A DNA stretch of 64,000 nt from Actinophytocola gossypii (GCF_025165815.1 NZ_JAFFZE010000030.1:1-64000); one strand, 5' to 3'; positions 9,701 to 18,139 are shown, counted from the stretch's first letter. Translations and numbers: made by a program. Notes: generated by a model from the sequence alone, not told the origin.

Positions 9701-12700
9701 TGACGCGGACGCGACGAGGTCCCCGTTCACGTACAGGTCCAGCTGCCCTCGTACGGCGCCTGACTCGACGAACGTGCGGTAGACGCCGACCAGGTGTGTC
9801 CACACGCCCACCTGCACCGCACCACCCGTTGCTTGGTGGAGTTGCGCACCGTTCGCATCGGTCGCGTGCATGCCGAACGACCACTGCCCGGTCGACAATG
9901 ACCGGAGCGTGAAGCCGCTGACCTGCGAGCCGTCCTGGGAAACAACCACCGCCTGCTGCTCGGGCTCGTCCACCCGCGCCCACGCCGTCACCGAGAAACT
10001 CTGCTCGGTGTCGACGGCGGCCGGCGCCCGCACGTACTCGTCGGTCGCGCCGGTCAACAGCAACGCCAGATCACCGGAAACCGGGTCGGTGGACTGGCCA
10101 GCGGTCCAGGCCGGATCCCCTGCGACGGTGCCGTCCAGGTCCTGTGCCGAGTCGGTCGCATCGCCGTCGAGCTTCCAGGTACCGGCGGCCACGTCGTCCT
10201 GGCTGACGATGGCCTGAATCTCGTCCGGGGAGATGACCCGGCTGTACACCCGGACCTCGTCGATCAACCCGTCCCACGAACGTTGCGGCTGCCCAGCGAC
10301 CTGCGCCTGCCCGATCCGGAACGGTCCGGTGGCCGGCCACGGCGAGGTGTGGCTCGCGGTTCCCTCGAGCTCGCCGTCCACGTACAGCGAGATCCGCTGG
10401 GTCGTCGCGTCGTGAACACCAACCAGATGCGTCCATTTGGTCGTAACTTCCTCGTCCGCACCTGACACCACGGAGGCGGTTGCGGACGGGTTGTCCGCAT
10501 CGGATCCCGGCATCCCGAACGTCCATCGACCCGTTTCCGCGTGCCCCAGGCAGAACCCGGATATCCGAGAGCCGTCCTGACATATCGCCGCCCGGTCCGC
10601 CAGGTCGAGATCACGCAGCTGCACCCACGCGGCAACCGAGAAACTCTGGTCGGTCCGGACGGTCGGTGCGTTGGTCGTCACCCATCCGGCCCCGCCGTCC
10701 GCCCCGAACTCGACCGCACCGCCACCCGCGACACCGTCCTCGACGAACCTCGCGTCGCCCTCGAGGACCGCCATCGGCCCACCCTGAACCGCGTTGCGCG
10801 CGGTGCGTCCCGGATCAGGCAGTTCCACCGCCTCGTCAAACGTCCAGTGCGCCACCTGCACGTTGGACGTGCCGACCGCCGCCTTGACCTCCGCAGGCTC
10901 AACGGCTCGGTCATACACACGGACCTCGTCGACAGCACCGGCCCAGGGATCGACGATGTTCCCCTGCCACCTCATCTGCCCGATCCGCATCAAACCGGTC
11001 GCGTTCCACGGAAGTACCGATCGCGGCGCGGACCCGGCCAACTCTCCGTTCACATAGAACCGCAGCTCACCTGCCCTGGCGTCGTACACACCAGCCAGGT
11101 GCGTCCAGGTGTTCAACTGCGCCGTCGCCGGCGACAGCACCTGATCCGTCCCGGCATAGGTGTCATCGGACTTGGCCATGCCGAACCCCCACCGGCCACC
11201 GTTCTCCGGCCGATACCACAGCACGAAACCCGGAAAGTTCACCCCGTCCTGACTCACCGCAGCACGCGCGAAGGCGCCATCAGTCAACCGGACCCACGAC
11301 ATCACCGAGAAACTCGCCTCGGTCGACACCGCGTTCGGAGCCGTCACGTCCGACCCCGCACCACCCTCGAAGTGCACGGCCGTGCCCACAGCCCCGTCGC
11401 CGAAGGACGCGTCACCGTTGAGCGTGCCGTGCCGGTCACCGAGAAACGCCGTGTCCCGCGCGTTCCCCTCGAACGGCCACTGCGCGTACGGGCCGTTGCC
11501 GGCACGCACATAGATCCGATACGCGGTAATCGGGCTGGGATTGCCGGCCCTGTCCCGTGCTCCCACGTAAAGCGTCTGTGGCCCATCACCGGTCGGTGCG
11601 AGCCTCACCGACGCGCTGCCACCGAGTTTGTCGGTCGGGATGGCCTTGGTCGTCGGCGGATACTGCCATCCGTAGATGTAGTGGTCGATATCCGTGTCGG
11701 CAGAGCTGAAGGTGAACGTGTCAGCGACGCCGACACCGCCGTGCCAGCGGTTGTCGTCATCGTCGTACAGCTCGGACTTGACGTCTGGCAAATGAGTGGG
11801 TTTCTTGTTGTCCACCATGAAACTCGGTCCGTTGACCGGACCGGTACCCAACGCCCCGTCCGTGCCGGCCACATCCCACGTCACGGCCGTACCGGTCTTG
11901 ATCGTTTCCTCGTTCACGACCAGTTGGGTGGCGGCCTTGTGTCCGGCCGCACGGTTCTGCGACACCCTGCTCTCGGTCGGCTTCCGAATCCGGAAGTTCG
12001 CCGTCACCTGACCCCCATCCCGATCATGGACGGTGCCAACCAGGTTCAACGACGTGTTACCGATCCACGGAACGCCGTCGCACCACACGCAGGCGACCAA
12101 CCGTGGCTCCATACCCACCCCGGACACCGTCGGCCGATGGTTGTAGGTGATCGACAACATCGGATACGTACCGTTCTGCACATAGAACCGCTTCCACCCA
12201 CTGTCCCCGGTCTCGTCATTGGCCCGAAGACCGAGCACCACCGTGGGCGATCCGTTATTGGCGGCACTCTGGGTTCCAGCCGTGGCGTTCATTCCCACCC
12301 AAGCGGGATCACAATAATTTGCCTTGGGCACCGACCGCACCGACGACAGGTGCTGGATCCACCTCGGCTGATTGTTCCACTTGGTGGTCGAGTCGATGCC
12401 GCCGGTCTGCCAGAGGTGCATCGGATCGACATCGCTCGGGTTGCAGGAGTTCGAGAACTTCCACACCTGCCAGATCCGGAACCTCGCACTCACCACATCC
12501 GTCCCCGCCAACCGCCGCGTATCAAACGCGAACAACGACCGATCCAGGTACTCCGGCGGCCACCCCGGCGCATGCCCAACCCGGGCCACACCCGCCAACC
12601 GCTCATCCTCGTCCTGCGGCCGCCGATTCCAATGCGAGATACCCGGGTGCGATCGCCGCACCAACGTCCACGAGTTCCGCGCGTTCGGGGTGTAACCGCT

Positions 12701-13573
12701 GTACGTCGGGTCAATGGTCACCGGAAACTGGGTCGACGGGTCCCGCAGCATCCCCAGATCTGGCAGCAGTGTCACCGAGTTCGCATCCACCTCGACGCCG
12801 ACCAGACGCTCGATCCGGGGATCGGAGCTGTCCCACATCATTGGCGCCGGAGCATGGAACACGACCTCCCCGGACTCATCGCTCGCCGACAAATTTCCCG
12901 TCCGATCCGCGCGCAACGCCACCCCGGTCGTGGACAACCCCAACCGAATTCGCGACAGCTTCGGGTTCGCCGCCGCCTCGCGGGTCTTCACCACCACGTC
13001 GTGTCCGAACCCCTGATCCGTCGCCCGAACCCGCAGGTCCACACCCGGCAACACGTCCCGGTACGTCGCCACCGACCCGTCGACCTCCGGCCTCGGCAAC
13101 ACCGACGGCCAGAACAACGCGATCCCCTTGTCACCCACCGACGCCCGCGCCAACGCCGCCCGGCCACCCCCGGACACCTCGACCGCTGTCGACGTCGCCC
13201 TCGTCGCGAACGTCCCGTCCGACGTCTTCCCCAACGAGGTGTCCACCGGCACCCAACCGTCACCGCGACGCACCCGCACCGGACCCACCGACTGATCCAA
13301 CGTCCACGACCCATCCGGGTTCGCGTACGTCGTCGCCGTCTCCGAACGCAGACTCGCTACCTCGACCCTGCTCCCCTGCCGCATCGCAGCCAACGACGCC
13401 GACGCCTCATCCGGAGCCACCGCCACCGGCTCACCCGGCTCCACGGGACGCTCCCACGGCGCACCGGCCACCACCAGCGACGCCAGCAACGACAGAACAA
13501 CCAGCGGAAGAAGTGACCGACGCAGGACGAACCGAGCGCGCGAACCAAACCCGCGCGCCAAAAGACGGCGCAT
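6800..13573 (-). CDS. Giant secreted multi-LamG protein, operon partner of the Rhs toxin
   Basis: The protein has 2257 residues with an Arg-rich signal peptide (residues 1-41, ending near VVAGAPWE). A DNRLRE/beta-sandwich-like N-terminal part carries the statement-like Trp/Pro-rich region around residues 250-470. Six concanavalin-A-like LamG domains follow, starting near residues 694, 907, 1127, 1347, 1574 and 1791; each opens with a W-x-[FL]-D/E motif such as VAHWTFDEA. Residues about 2004-2257 hold repeated short units around Cys pairs and Tyr (YACQTGTDLFTS, YRCATDGDRFDA) that resemble DUF5648-type repeats. Such LamG proteins regularly precede Rhs toxins in actinobacteria and may display or anchor them; that role is inference. 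Start ATG 13573 has only a weak G-run upstream. Confidence 0.85.
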   Translation of the reverse strand: MRRLLARGFGSRARFVLRRSLLPLVVLSLLASLVVAGAPWERPVEPGEPVAVAPDEASASLAAMRQGSRVEVASLRSETATTYANPDGSWTLDQSVGPVRVRRGDGWVPVDTSLGKTSDGTFATRATSTAVEVSGGGRAALARASVGDKGIALFWPSVLPRPEVDGSVATYRDVLPGVDLRVRATDQGFGHDVVVKTREAAANPKLSRIRLGLSTTGVALRADRTGNLSASDESGEVVFHAPAPMMWDSSDPRIERLVGVEVDANSVTLLPDLGMLRDPSTQFPVTIDPTYSGYTPNARNSWTLVRRSHPGISHWNRRPQDEDERLAGVARVGHAPGWPPEYLDRSLFAFDTRRLAGTDVVSARFRIWQVWKFSNSCNPSDVDPMHLWQTGGIDSTTKWNNQPRWIQHLSSVRSVPKANYCDPAWVGMNATAGTQSAANNGSPTVVLGLRANDETGDSGWKRFYVQNGTYPMLSITYNHRPTVSGVGMEPRLVACVWCDGVPWIGNTSLNLVGTVHDRDGGQVTANFRIRKPTESRVSQNRAAGHKAATQLVVNEETIKTGTAVTWDVAGTDGALGTGPVNGPSFMVDNKKPTHLPDVKSELYDDDDNRWHGGVGVADTFTFSSADTDIDHYIYGWQYPPTTKAIPTDKLGGSASVRLAPTGDGPQTLYVGARDRAGNPSPITAYRIYVRAGNGPYAQWPFEGNARDTAFLGDRHGTLNGDASFGDGAVGTAVHFEGGAGSDVTAPNAVSTEASFSVMSWVRLTDGAFARAAVSQDGVNFPGFVLWYRPENGGRWGFGMAKSDDTYAGTDQVLSPATAQLNTWTHLAGVYDARAGELRFYVNGELAGSAPRSVLPWNATGLMRIGQMRWQGNIVDPWAGAVDEVRVYDRAVEPAEVKAAVGTSNVQVAHWTFDEAVELPDPGRTARNAVQGGPMAVLEGDARFVEDGVAGGGAVEFGADGGAGWVTTNAPTVRTDQSFSVAAWVQLRDLDLADRAAICQDGSRISGFCLGHAETGRWTFGMPGSDADNPSATASVVSGADEEVTTKWTHLVGVHDATTQRISLYVDGELEGTASHTSPWPATGPFRIGQAQVAGQPQRSWDGLIDEVRVYSRVISPDEIQAIVSQDDVAAGTWKLDGDATDSAQDLDGTVAGDPAWTAGQSTDPVSGDLALLLTGATDEYVRAPAAVDTEQSFSVTAWARVDEPEQQAVVVSQDGSQVSGFTLRSLSTGQWSFGMHATDANGAQLHQATGGAVQVGVWTHLVGVYRTFVESGAVRGQLDLYVNGDLVASASDTASFTAEGDLQIGRGRHDGGYSDHFTGAIDDVSVYSRPLLHDQIRVMAGRDLSLVHHWRLDEASGTNAADAVGSRGGTLSGGAAFGDGRVANAVHLNGGDGVVSTSGVDLRTDESFSVAAWVYLDSTADAATAVSLDGTHTSKFQLGYRPRSMEYPFGQWVFEMPVADTAGSPDIRAAVSTRQSEVRTWVHLVGVYDQPSGLIRLYVENVQQYDDVLPTSWHADGQLHIGRGRADRQSVEYWPGRVDDVRLYSGALSRARVETLRQSFPAASPPPTLPEPDLGLWTFDEGTGNTASDGSEYQRHATIHGGSGDAGDWKPGRRGRAAWFNGATSYAQTAEPVVRDGESFSATAWVYLSTDEGAGKVVLGQDGAQASSFLLGFEPTEKRWSVVVPETDTVDPATKAIVSTEPAWLGEWTHLGVVYDKDEHELRLFVNGVLVAQRYGVTIPASDGPFTIGRGKWNGANMGFFPRGIDDVRVFSGALSDGEIRLVHDSASWMTLSSWRFDDGTGRDYTGRAAATVSDGASFVPGISGQALALDGESGAAVTAVRGLSMRDSFTVSAWAKLSRRDQVATVLGQDGSRMSGFVLQYRPENGRWVFGSRASDTDGAALTYAASAQPAVLNRWVQLTGVYDRAAQQVRLYVDGQLSGTRNHLPLWAATGGFTIGRGVVNGEPAEFFPGVIDEARADLGMVSDDEIARRAGWSAPQPGTLGVFVNAVGDRYTAATSEPVRAGYRFERTLGTPVQREQDGTVPDGTHVLYACQTGTDLFTSTDAACGGQVFLGEIGLVHTTPPEHAATVPIYRCATDGDRFDAVDCGAATEEVVLGYAAAYAPLARYRGPYGDDHWTTVDGTTPGYLAEGDQGWVPLVAVPGTQPLMSCRADTDTFTSVDPACEGAQVVATIGHVWAEAPPELLTYPLYRCLSDVGEQQDVQRFTSLSETCGGHTVDRLLGHVLAVPPVPVPGTD

Positions 13574-14100
13574 TATCGACTAACCCCCACAAGGTCAGCG
13601 CATGTCCCCCGACATCACACGACCCGACAAGAACCGACACTCAGCGTCGCCGATCACGCACGAAGCGGCAAGACTCCAAACGGACGCTGAGAGCTTGCCA
13701 CCAGAGTGATGTCCGGAGTCGACGCAGCACATGATGTTGGTGGCGAGGGGAACGAGGCCGTGGTGGATGATCGGTGCGGTCAGCGCCTCGACCAACAGCC
13801 GGTTCCTCCCCCGACCACCAGGCCCAGCGACTGTGACTACAACCGGGTTCGCCCGGTGAACGCCCAGGAGCGTTCTGGCGACACGTGCCGACGTAACGAA
13901 GGCGGTCGCGGCACGAACGGCGACGGGACAAGCCGATGCCCGCCGTGCACACCAAGAAGCCCTCGTCTCGGTGAAGGGCCGTCCTGGCAGGGACGGCGAT
14001 CAGCCCTTGCTGCTGCGGCGCGGCCTCGGGGTCGTGCCTCGATGAAGGGTTGGGCCCCCGCCAGGCGCAGGTCGACCACACCCGCGAGCTGACGACCCAA
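13574..14100. other. Intergenic stretch with a degraded IS5-type transposase C-terminus
   Basis: No intact gene is recognisable here. On the minus strand around 13790-13705 a reading IIHHGLVPLATNIM aligns with the clearer IS5-family ending at 24351-24520 (DIHHGFLTLTTSIISW), so this looks like an older decayed copy. Short open frames from 13800 to 14100 show no recognisable domain. Confidence 0.4.
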
Positions 14101-14373
14101 TCAGTCGTTCGGCGGTATCAGGAGGAAGTCCCTGATCCGCTCCCGCACCCAGGGAGCCAGCTTCCGCCACCCTAGCCGGACGAGCATACCGGCCAGTGAG
14201 GTCAGCGCGACGTAGAGGGCGACCGGTTGAGAGGCCTCGGCGAGCTCGCCGGAGACCCGCCCGGTCACCGTGGCGGTGAGGACGAGAGTTGCGAGGAAGG
14301 CGACGAGGAGCGCGACGACATCGACCCGCTCGAGCCGGAGCGGCTCGGTTCCCGAACGCTGCGCAAGTGCCAT
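14101..14373 (-). CDS. Small two-helix membrane protein divergent from an XRE/cyclase-homology gene
   Basis: The product is 90 residues. ATG 14373 is supported by GGGAGGA five bases upstream. Two hydrophobic stretches (VVALLVAFLATLVLTATV, about residues 19-36, and VALYVALTSLAGMLV, about 52-66) predict an inner-membrane hairpin. A basic amphipathic tail (WRKLAPWVRERIRDFLL) ends the protein. It has no recognised family. It is divergently arranged with the XRE regulator/cyclase-like gene 104 bp away, so both may share a control region. A membrane effector paired with a nucleotide-signalling protein is one possible reading; a simple hypothetical membrane protein is the other. Confidence 0.7.
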   Translation of the reverse strand: MALAQRSGTEPLRLERVDVVALLVAFLATLVLTATVTGRVSGELAEASQPVALYVALTSLAGMLVRLGWRKLAPWVRERIRDFLLIPPND

Positions 14374-14464
14374 GGGTCCTCCCGATGCCTTCCGCATCGA
14401 GGGTCCCAGAGCCACGCTGGATTCGTCAATATGGAGAGTGATTCCCGATTTTGGAGAACACTGC

Positions 14465-14470
14465 TAGTCT
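14465..14470 (+). promoter_or_regulatory. Candidate -10 element for a leaderless transcript
   Basis: TAGTCT fits the actinobacterial TANNNT -10 pattern and ends 7 bp before the GTG at 14478, the spacing of leaderless mRNAs. No ribosome site precedes that GTG, which agrees. No convincing -35 is seen. Confidence 0.4.
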
Positions 14471-14477
14471 AGGCGGC

Positions 14478-15434
14478 GTGGAGAAGCTTGGACCGACGGG
14501 GCACCGCGTGGCGCGGCGCCTCGGTGAGCTGCGACGCGAGCGGGGCCTCACCCTCGGTCAACTGGAGAAAAGGCTCACCGAACTGGGTCGTCCCATCCAG
14601 CTCTCCGCGCTGTCGAAAACCGAGAAGGGCGAGCGCCGTGTCGACGCTGACGACCTGGTCGCGCTTGCCAGGGCGCTCAGCGTGTCTCCGAATTCACTCC
14701 TCCTTCCCCTCCAGATCACGGCGGACACGGAGGTGGAACTGACCTCGGCAGTAGTCCTCCAGGCGGAAGAAGCCTGGACGTGGGCGCTGCGAGACCACCC
14801 GTCCATGCGCAGGACCCGCAACTCGAAGGGAACAGCGGCGCTACCGGTGCATCGCTTGATGCTGGCCATGGACGTCGTGGGAGCGTCCACGCGGTCCAAC
14901 GTCATGCGAGCAACACTCAGGAACACCATCCACGACTTGCTCGAGCGAGCACTCCTGATGTGCGGCATCAGCGAGGACTTGCGGGACCCCCACTTGGACC
15001 GCGGCGACGGTCTACTCGTGTTGATCTACCCGGCGGATCAGGTGCCCAAAAGCCTCCTGGTCACAGACCTCCTCCCGCGACTGGCCGCGCTGCTTCAGGA
15101 GCACAACGAGACCGCGTCTGACCAACCGTTGCGCCTCAGGGTGGCGCTCCACTCGGGTGACATCCACTTCGACTCACGTGGGGTTTTTGGCGAGGACATT
15201 GACATCGTGTTTCGCCTGCTCAACTCAGGGGAGCCCAAAGCTCGGTCACAGCAGTCGTCAAGATTCCTCACCGCGACCATCTCCGAAGGGATGTACCGCT
15301 CGGTGGTTCGGCACGGCTACGACGGGATCGACGCCAACGAATTCGAGCCCGTTGCCGCCGGGGAGCATCGGGGGTGGATGACCTCAGTGAGGAGACCAGG
15401 CGCGGACCACGTCTTCCAGGACAGACAGCGGTAA
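14478..15434 (+). CDS. XRE-family DNA-binding protein fused to a nucleotidyl-cyclase homology domain
   Basis: The protein is 318 residues from GTG 14478, probably leaderless; a TTG at 14451 is an alternative start. Residues about 8-70 form an XRE helix-turn-helix (LGELRRERGLTLGQLEKRL ... LSALSKTEKGERRVDADDL). Residues about 125-300 resemble a class III nucleotidyl cyclase: LMLAMDVVGAS with Asp132, RGDGLLVL with Asp177, LRLRVALHSGDI, then GEDIDIVFRL with Arg246. The two metal-binding Asp positions and the Arg are kept, while the usual Asn of the NxxxR motif is Asp242. It could be an active cyclase or a ligand-sensing relic. The last about 15 codons overlap a convergent DUF885 fragment, so the natural C-terminus may have been replaced. 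Confidence 0.75.
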   Translation: MEKLGPTGHRVARRLGELRRERGLTLGQLEKRLTELGRPIQLSALSKTEKGERRVDADDLVALARALSVSPNSLLLPLQITADTEVELTSAVVLQAEEAWTWALRDHPSMRRTRNSKGTAALPVHRLMLAMDVVGASTRSNVMRATLRNTIHDLLERALLMCGISEDLRDPHLDRGDGLLVLIYPADQVPKSLLVTDLLPRLAALLQEHNETASDQPLRLRVALHSGDIHFDSRGVFGEDIDIVFRLLNSGEPKARSQQSSRFLTATISEGMYRSVVRHGYDGIDANEFEPVAAGEHRGWMTSVRRPGADHVFQDRQR

Positions 15435-15565
15435 CGCGCCGTCGCCCAGCACCACGTCGTGGAAGGTGCGGAGGTCGAACGACGACCCCAGGCGCTGTTG
15501 ATCTCCACCTCGGACATCGGGGTGTTCTCTCGCAGTAGGTCGCCGCCTGGGCACGGACAGCCCTT
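15384..15565 (-). pseudogene. C-terminal remnant of a DUF885-family protein (frameshifted)
   Basis: DLLRENTPMSEVEINSA is read in one minus frame and SSFDLRTFHDVVLGDGALPL, ending VLEDVVRAWSPH, in the next frame. Together they match the end of the DUF885 family, whose members are normally over 500 residues. Only about 60 residues survive and a frameshift divides them near 15495. The 3' end overlaps the XRE gene convergently by 51 bp. Confidence 0.55.
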
Positions 15566-15919
15566 CGCGTGCGCGTCCGTGTCCACGAGCGGACTTTCTG
15601 CGGTGAGCAGGTAGTCCATCAAGCCATCGTTGAAGCCCGGCCAACTGTCGCGTCCGTAGTCGCTCGGCCAGTCATCGATCGCGGCGATCATCGCATTGCG
15701 CAGGTCATCGGCACCGTCGCATGACGCCGCGTCCACCTCGACAACCTCGTACCCCAGCCCGGCGAGATCAGCCACGAGACGCGACAGCGCCCATGTGTTT
15801 CGGAACAGATGAAGATGCCCTGATTGAAGCAGTTGAAAGTCCTCCGGATGCGTACTCCGGACATCGTCGTCGAATGCCACCACCGAGGCACCATAAGCCC
15901 GTGCCGCGACTGAGGTCAC
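15566..15919 (-). pseudogene. Barstar-like (RNase inhibitor) fragment fused into DUF885 debris
   Basis: The frame reads HPEDFQLLQSGHLHLFRN, then VVEVDAASCDGADDLRNAM and DWPSDYGRDSWPGFNDGL, which is the pattern of actinobacterial barstar-related proteins (YG followed by a Trp/Phe-N-D helix). Barstar family members bind and inactivate secreted RNases and serve as immunity proteins. The N-terminus (GTG 15919 is possible, with no ribosome site) and the C-terminus, which runs directly into DUF885 sequence, are uncertain, so I call it a relic rather than a working gene. Confidence 0.5.
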
Positions 15920-16159
15920 ACCAATTGCCGTCCCACGCTGCCAGCCAGTCTGTCCCGCCACCACCGCGGTAGCCGCCTGCGCATCGACACCCGAGGGAGG
16001 ACAGCTCCGGCTTCCGGCTGGTGGACGGCCCGCTGGTGAAGATCGCGAAGAAGGCGGACGCCGACCAGAACAACGACTACGTCCTGGTGATTGAACCGGG
16101 GGAATGTCGCGCGGGTGTTTGGTGAGCTGTACTTCCTCCCGGAACATCGCGGCGAACCG

Positions 16160-16655
16160 CTCGGCTGCTGTACCGAGAGGAGCAGTTCGCCCAGGCCACC
16201 GTCGTCACAATCGTCAAGGTCATGTCGATGATGCTGGCCGACGCCGCCGACGAACGCCTCATCGCCACCAACCCCATCCAACCCGACGCCGCGGGAAACG
16301 CCACGAGATCCGCACCGAACGAGTCTGGGCCAACCCCGAACAAACCCTCGGCGTCGCCGCCCAAGCGCCGCGCTCGTGGGGGGACTGGGCTGGCTGACGA
16401 TCACCGCCGCCTGGACGGCGCGCGCTGGAGCGAACTCGCCGGGCTGCGCCGACACAACCTCCACCTTGACGACGCGGCCATCGTCATCGACCCCCACACC
16501 GGCGCATTGCACGAGGTGAACGGGCGGGTCGAGCTCGGGCCGCCCACGACCGCTGGACCCGCACGATCGCCCTGCCGCCTTCTCTCGTTGGCCCTCTGCG
16601 GACACACCTCGACGGACACGGCCACCCGCATGTGTTCGTCATCGCCGAGCTGAGC
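16160..16655 (+). pseudogene. Tyrosine recombinase (phage integrase) remnant with frameshifts
   Basis: One plus frame gives EQFAQATVVTIVKVMSMMLADAADERLIATNP, the core-binding helix region of actinobacterial integrases. A shifted frame gives GARWSELAGLRRHNLHLDD, which contains the first catalytic Arg and its helix, then a further shift. The catalytic C-terminal half is missing. It lies just upstream of an intact recombinase in the same orientation, which suggests an older element was partly overwritten. Sequence before 16160 (for example VDGPLVKIAKKADADQNND near 16025-16085) is an unassigned fragment. Confidence 0.55.
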
Positions 16656-16858
16656 CCACGGCAACCCCCGCCACCGTGAGTGAAAGGACGAACCCGGATC
16701 AGGTGATCCCCGCCGATCATTGAAAGGCCGATTCTTGACGTGGCGACAAGTGCGGCCGCTCTACCAGCACAAATGGGCGCAGTGGTCGCAGTGTGGTCGC
16801 AGCCTGCCGCCAGACGAGTCAACCGGCTCGTCAACACGTCCGGCGCAAGGAGTTGATC

Positions 16859-18046
16859 ATGCAGAATCCCACCCGCGGACGGGTCTACCGTCGGTGCGCA
16901 TGCCGAGATGACAGTGGCGACCAACTTGGCCCTCACTGCCCGAAACTGGACAACCGAAGCCACGGCCGCTGGAGCTACGCCGTCGATCTGGCTCCGGTAG
17001 AGGGCAAGCGCAAGACTCGTCGTCGAGGTGGCTTCGCTACCAAGCAGGAAGCACGAGCCGCTCTGGCCAAGATCCTCGAGTACGAGCACACCGGCCTCGT
17101 GATCGATGACCGGCAGACCGTCGGTGACTACCTCACCGACTGGATGCGCACCAAAACGCTGACACTCAAACCGACGACTATCGCCAACTACCAGCGATAC
17201 ATCGCACAGGACCTGCTGCCCAGCCTCGGACACCTGCGCTTGGAGACACTCAACCACCGCCACGTGATGCGGTTCGTCCACGACCAAATCACCGCCGGCC
17301 GCGGCCTGACCACCATCCGCCGCTGCGTGGCCACGCTATCCAGCGCACTCCACGACGCCGTCCGGCAACGGCGCTTGCCCCACAACGCCGCCAGATACGT
17401 GACTATCCCCCGTCCACCCAAATACGAGCCAACGTGCTGGACTCCTACACAGGCAGCGCGATTCCTGCGCCACTGCGCCGACCACGATGACCCCCTCACC
17501 GACCTGTTCGAAGTGATCATCGGCACCGGCATGCGCAGAGGAGAAGCGCTTGCTCTCCACTGGGCTGACATCAATCTCGACGAACGGCTGCTATTCGTCC
17601 GCTACACGCTGTCAAACATCAACAACACCACACCGGTGTTCACCACGCCCAAAACCCGTAGCAGCCAAGCCTGGATCAGCCTGTCCGACCGGGTCATCGC
17701 AGCCCTGCGCCGTCAAGCAGCACGCCAGCCCGGACACGACCTGGTATTCACCCGCCGAACCGGACAACCACTGCGACCCGACTACGTTCTACGGCACTTC
17801 CACGATCTCAGCGCGCAAGCAGGGCTACCCAGGATCCGAGTGCACGACCTACGACACTTCGCCGCGACGACCATGCTCAGCTCACAGGTCCCGCTGGTGA
17901 TGGCATCCAGAACACTGCGCCACTCCACGGTATCGACGACCACCGAGATCTACGCGCACCTGCTCAAACCGCTCGCCAACGACGCGGTCAACACCATCGA
18001 AGCCGCCCTGGCCCGCTGCGACCACAATGCGACCACAAGTGCCTGA
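16859..18046 (+). CDS. Site-specific tyrosine recombinase (integrase)
   Basis: The protein is 395 residues from ATG 16859, which has AAGGAG six bases upstream. An N-terminal Cys/basic segment (VYRRCACRDDSGDQLGPHCP) is followed by an AP2-like arm-binding part and a SAM-like core-binding domain (TVGDYLTDWMRTKTLTLKPT). The catalytic domain has the first Arg in GTGMRRGEALALHW, HDLRHFAAT as the HxxR box, and the nucleophile Tyr in TEIYAHLL. It is full length for the family and appears active. It ends 50 bp from a 44-bp tRNA-Pro 3' identity segment, the usual arrangement for an integrase next to its attachment site in integrative elements of actinomycetes. Confidence 0.92.
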   Translation: MQNPTRGRVYRRCACRDDSGDQLGPHCPKLDNRSHGRWSYAVDLAPVEGKRKTRRRGGFATKQEARAALAKILEYEHTGLVIDDRQTVGDYLTDWMRTKTLTLKPTTIANYQRYIAQDLLPSLGHLRLETLNHRHVMRFVHDQITAGRGLTTIRRCVATLSSALHDAVRQRRLPHNAARYVTIPRPPKYEPTCWTPTQAARFLRHCADHDDPLTDLFEVIIGTGMRRGEALALHWADINLDERLLFVRYTLSNINNTTPVFTTPKTRSSQAWISLSDRVIAALRRQAARQPGHDLVFTRRTGQPLRPDYVLRHFHDLSAQAGLPRIRVHDLRHFAATTMLSSQVPLVMASRTLRHSTVSTTTEIYAHLLKPLANDAVNTIEAALARCDHNATTSA

Positions 18047-18051
18047 AAACA

Positions 18052-18089
18052 GACCAGGTGGTCTGCTACGAACAGCAGACCACCTGGTC
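18052..18089. terminator. Strong hairpin after the integrase gene
   Basis: GACCAGGTGGTCTGCT and its exact reverse complement form a 16-bp perfect stem around the loop ACGAAC, starting 6 bp after the integrase stop. There is no T-run. It may stop integrase transcription before the att site, or be a recombinase-related element. Confidence 0.6.
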
Positions 18090-18095
18090 GCGACC

Positions 18096-18139
18096 GTCGG
18101 GCTGACAGGATTTGAACCTGCGACCCCTTGACCCCCAGC
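18096..18139 (-). repeat. 44-bp att core: 3' half of tRNA-Pro(GGG), copy 1
   Basis: On the minus strand it runs from GCTGGGGGTCAAGG through the T-arm GCAGGTTCAAATCCTGT to CAGCCCGAC. This covers the anticodon loop CTGGGGG (anticodon GGG) to the acceptor 3' strand of a proline tRNA. No 5' half is present next to it, so it is an attachment-site duplicate and not a tRNA gene. An identical 44-bp copy in the opposite orientation lies at 61803-61846. Confidence 0.8.

Noticed and set aside
10541-13516. A 991-codon plus-strand open frame
   Set aside because: It is fully antisense to the LamG gene, is extremely Arg/Pro/His-rich and lacks any domain; it is a high-GC shadow.
18096-18139. A tRNA gene
   Set aside because: Only the anticodon loop to the acceptor 3' strand is present; no D-arm or 5' acceptor strand precedes it, and the second copy at 61803 shows the same. 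They are att cores.
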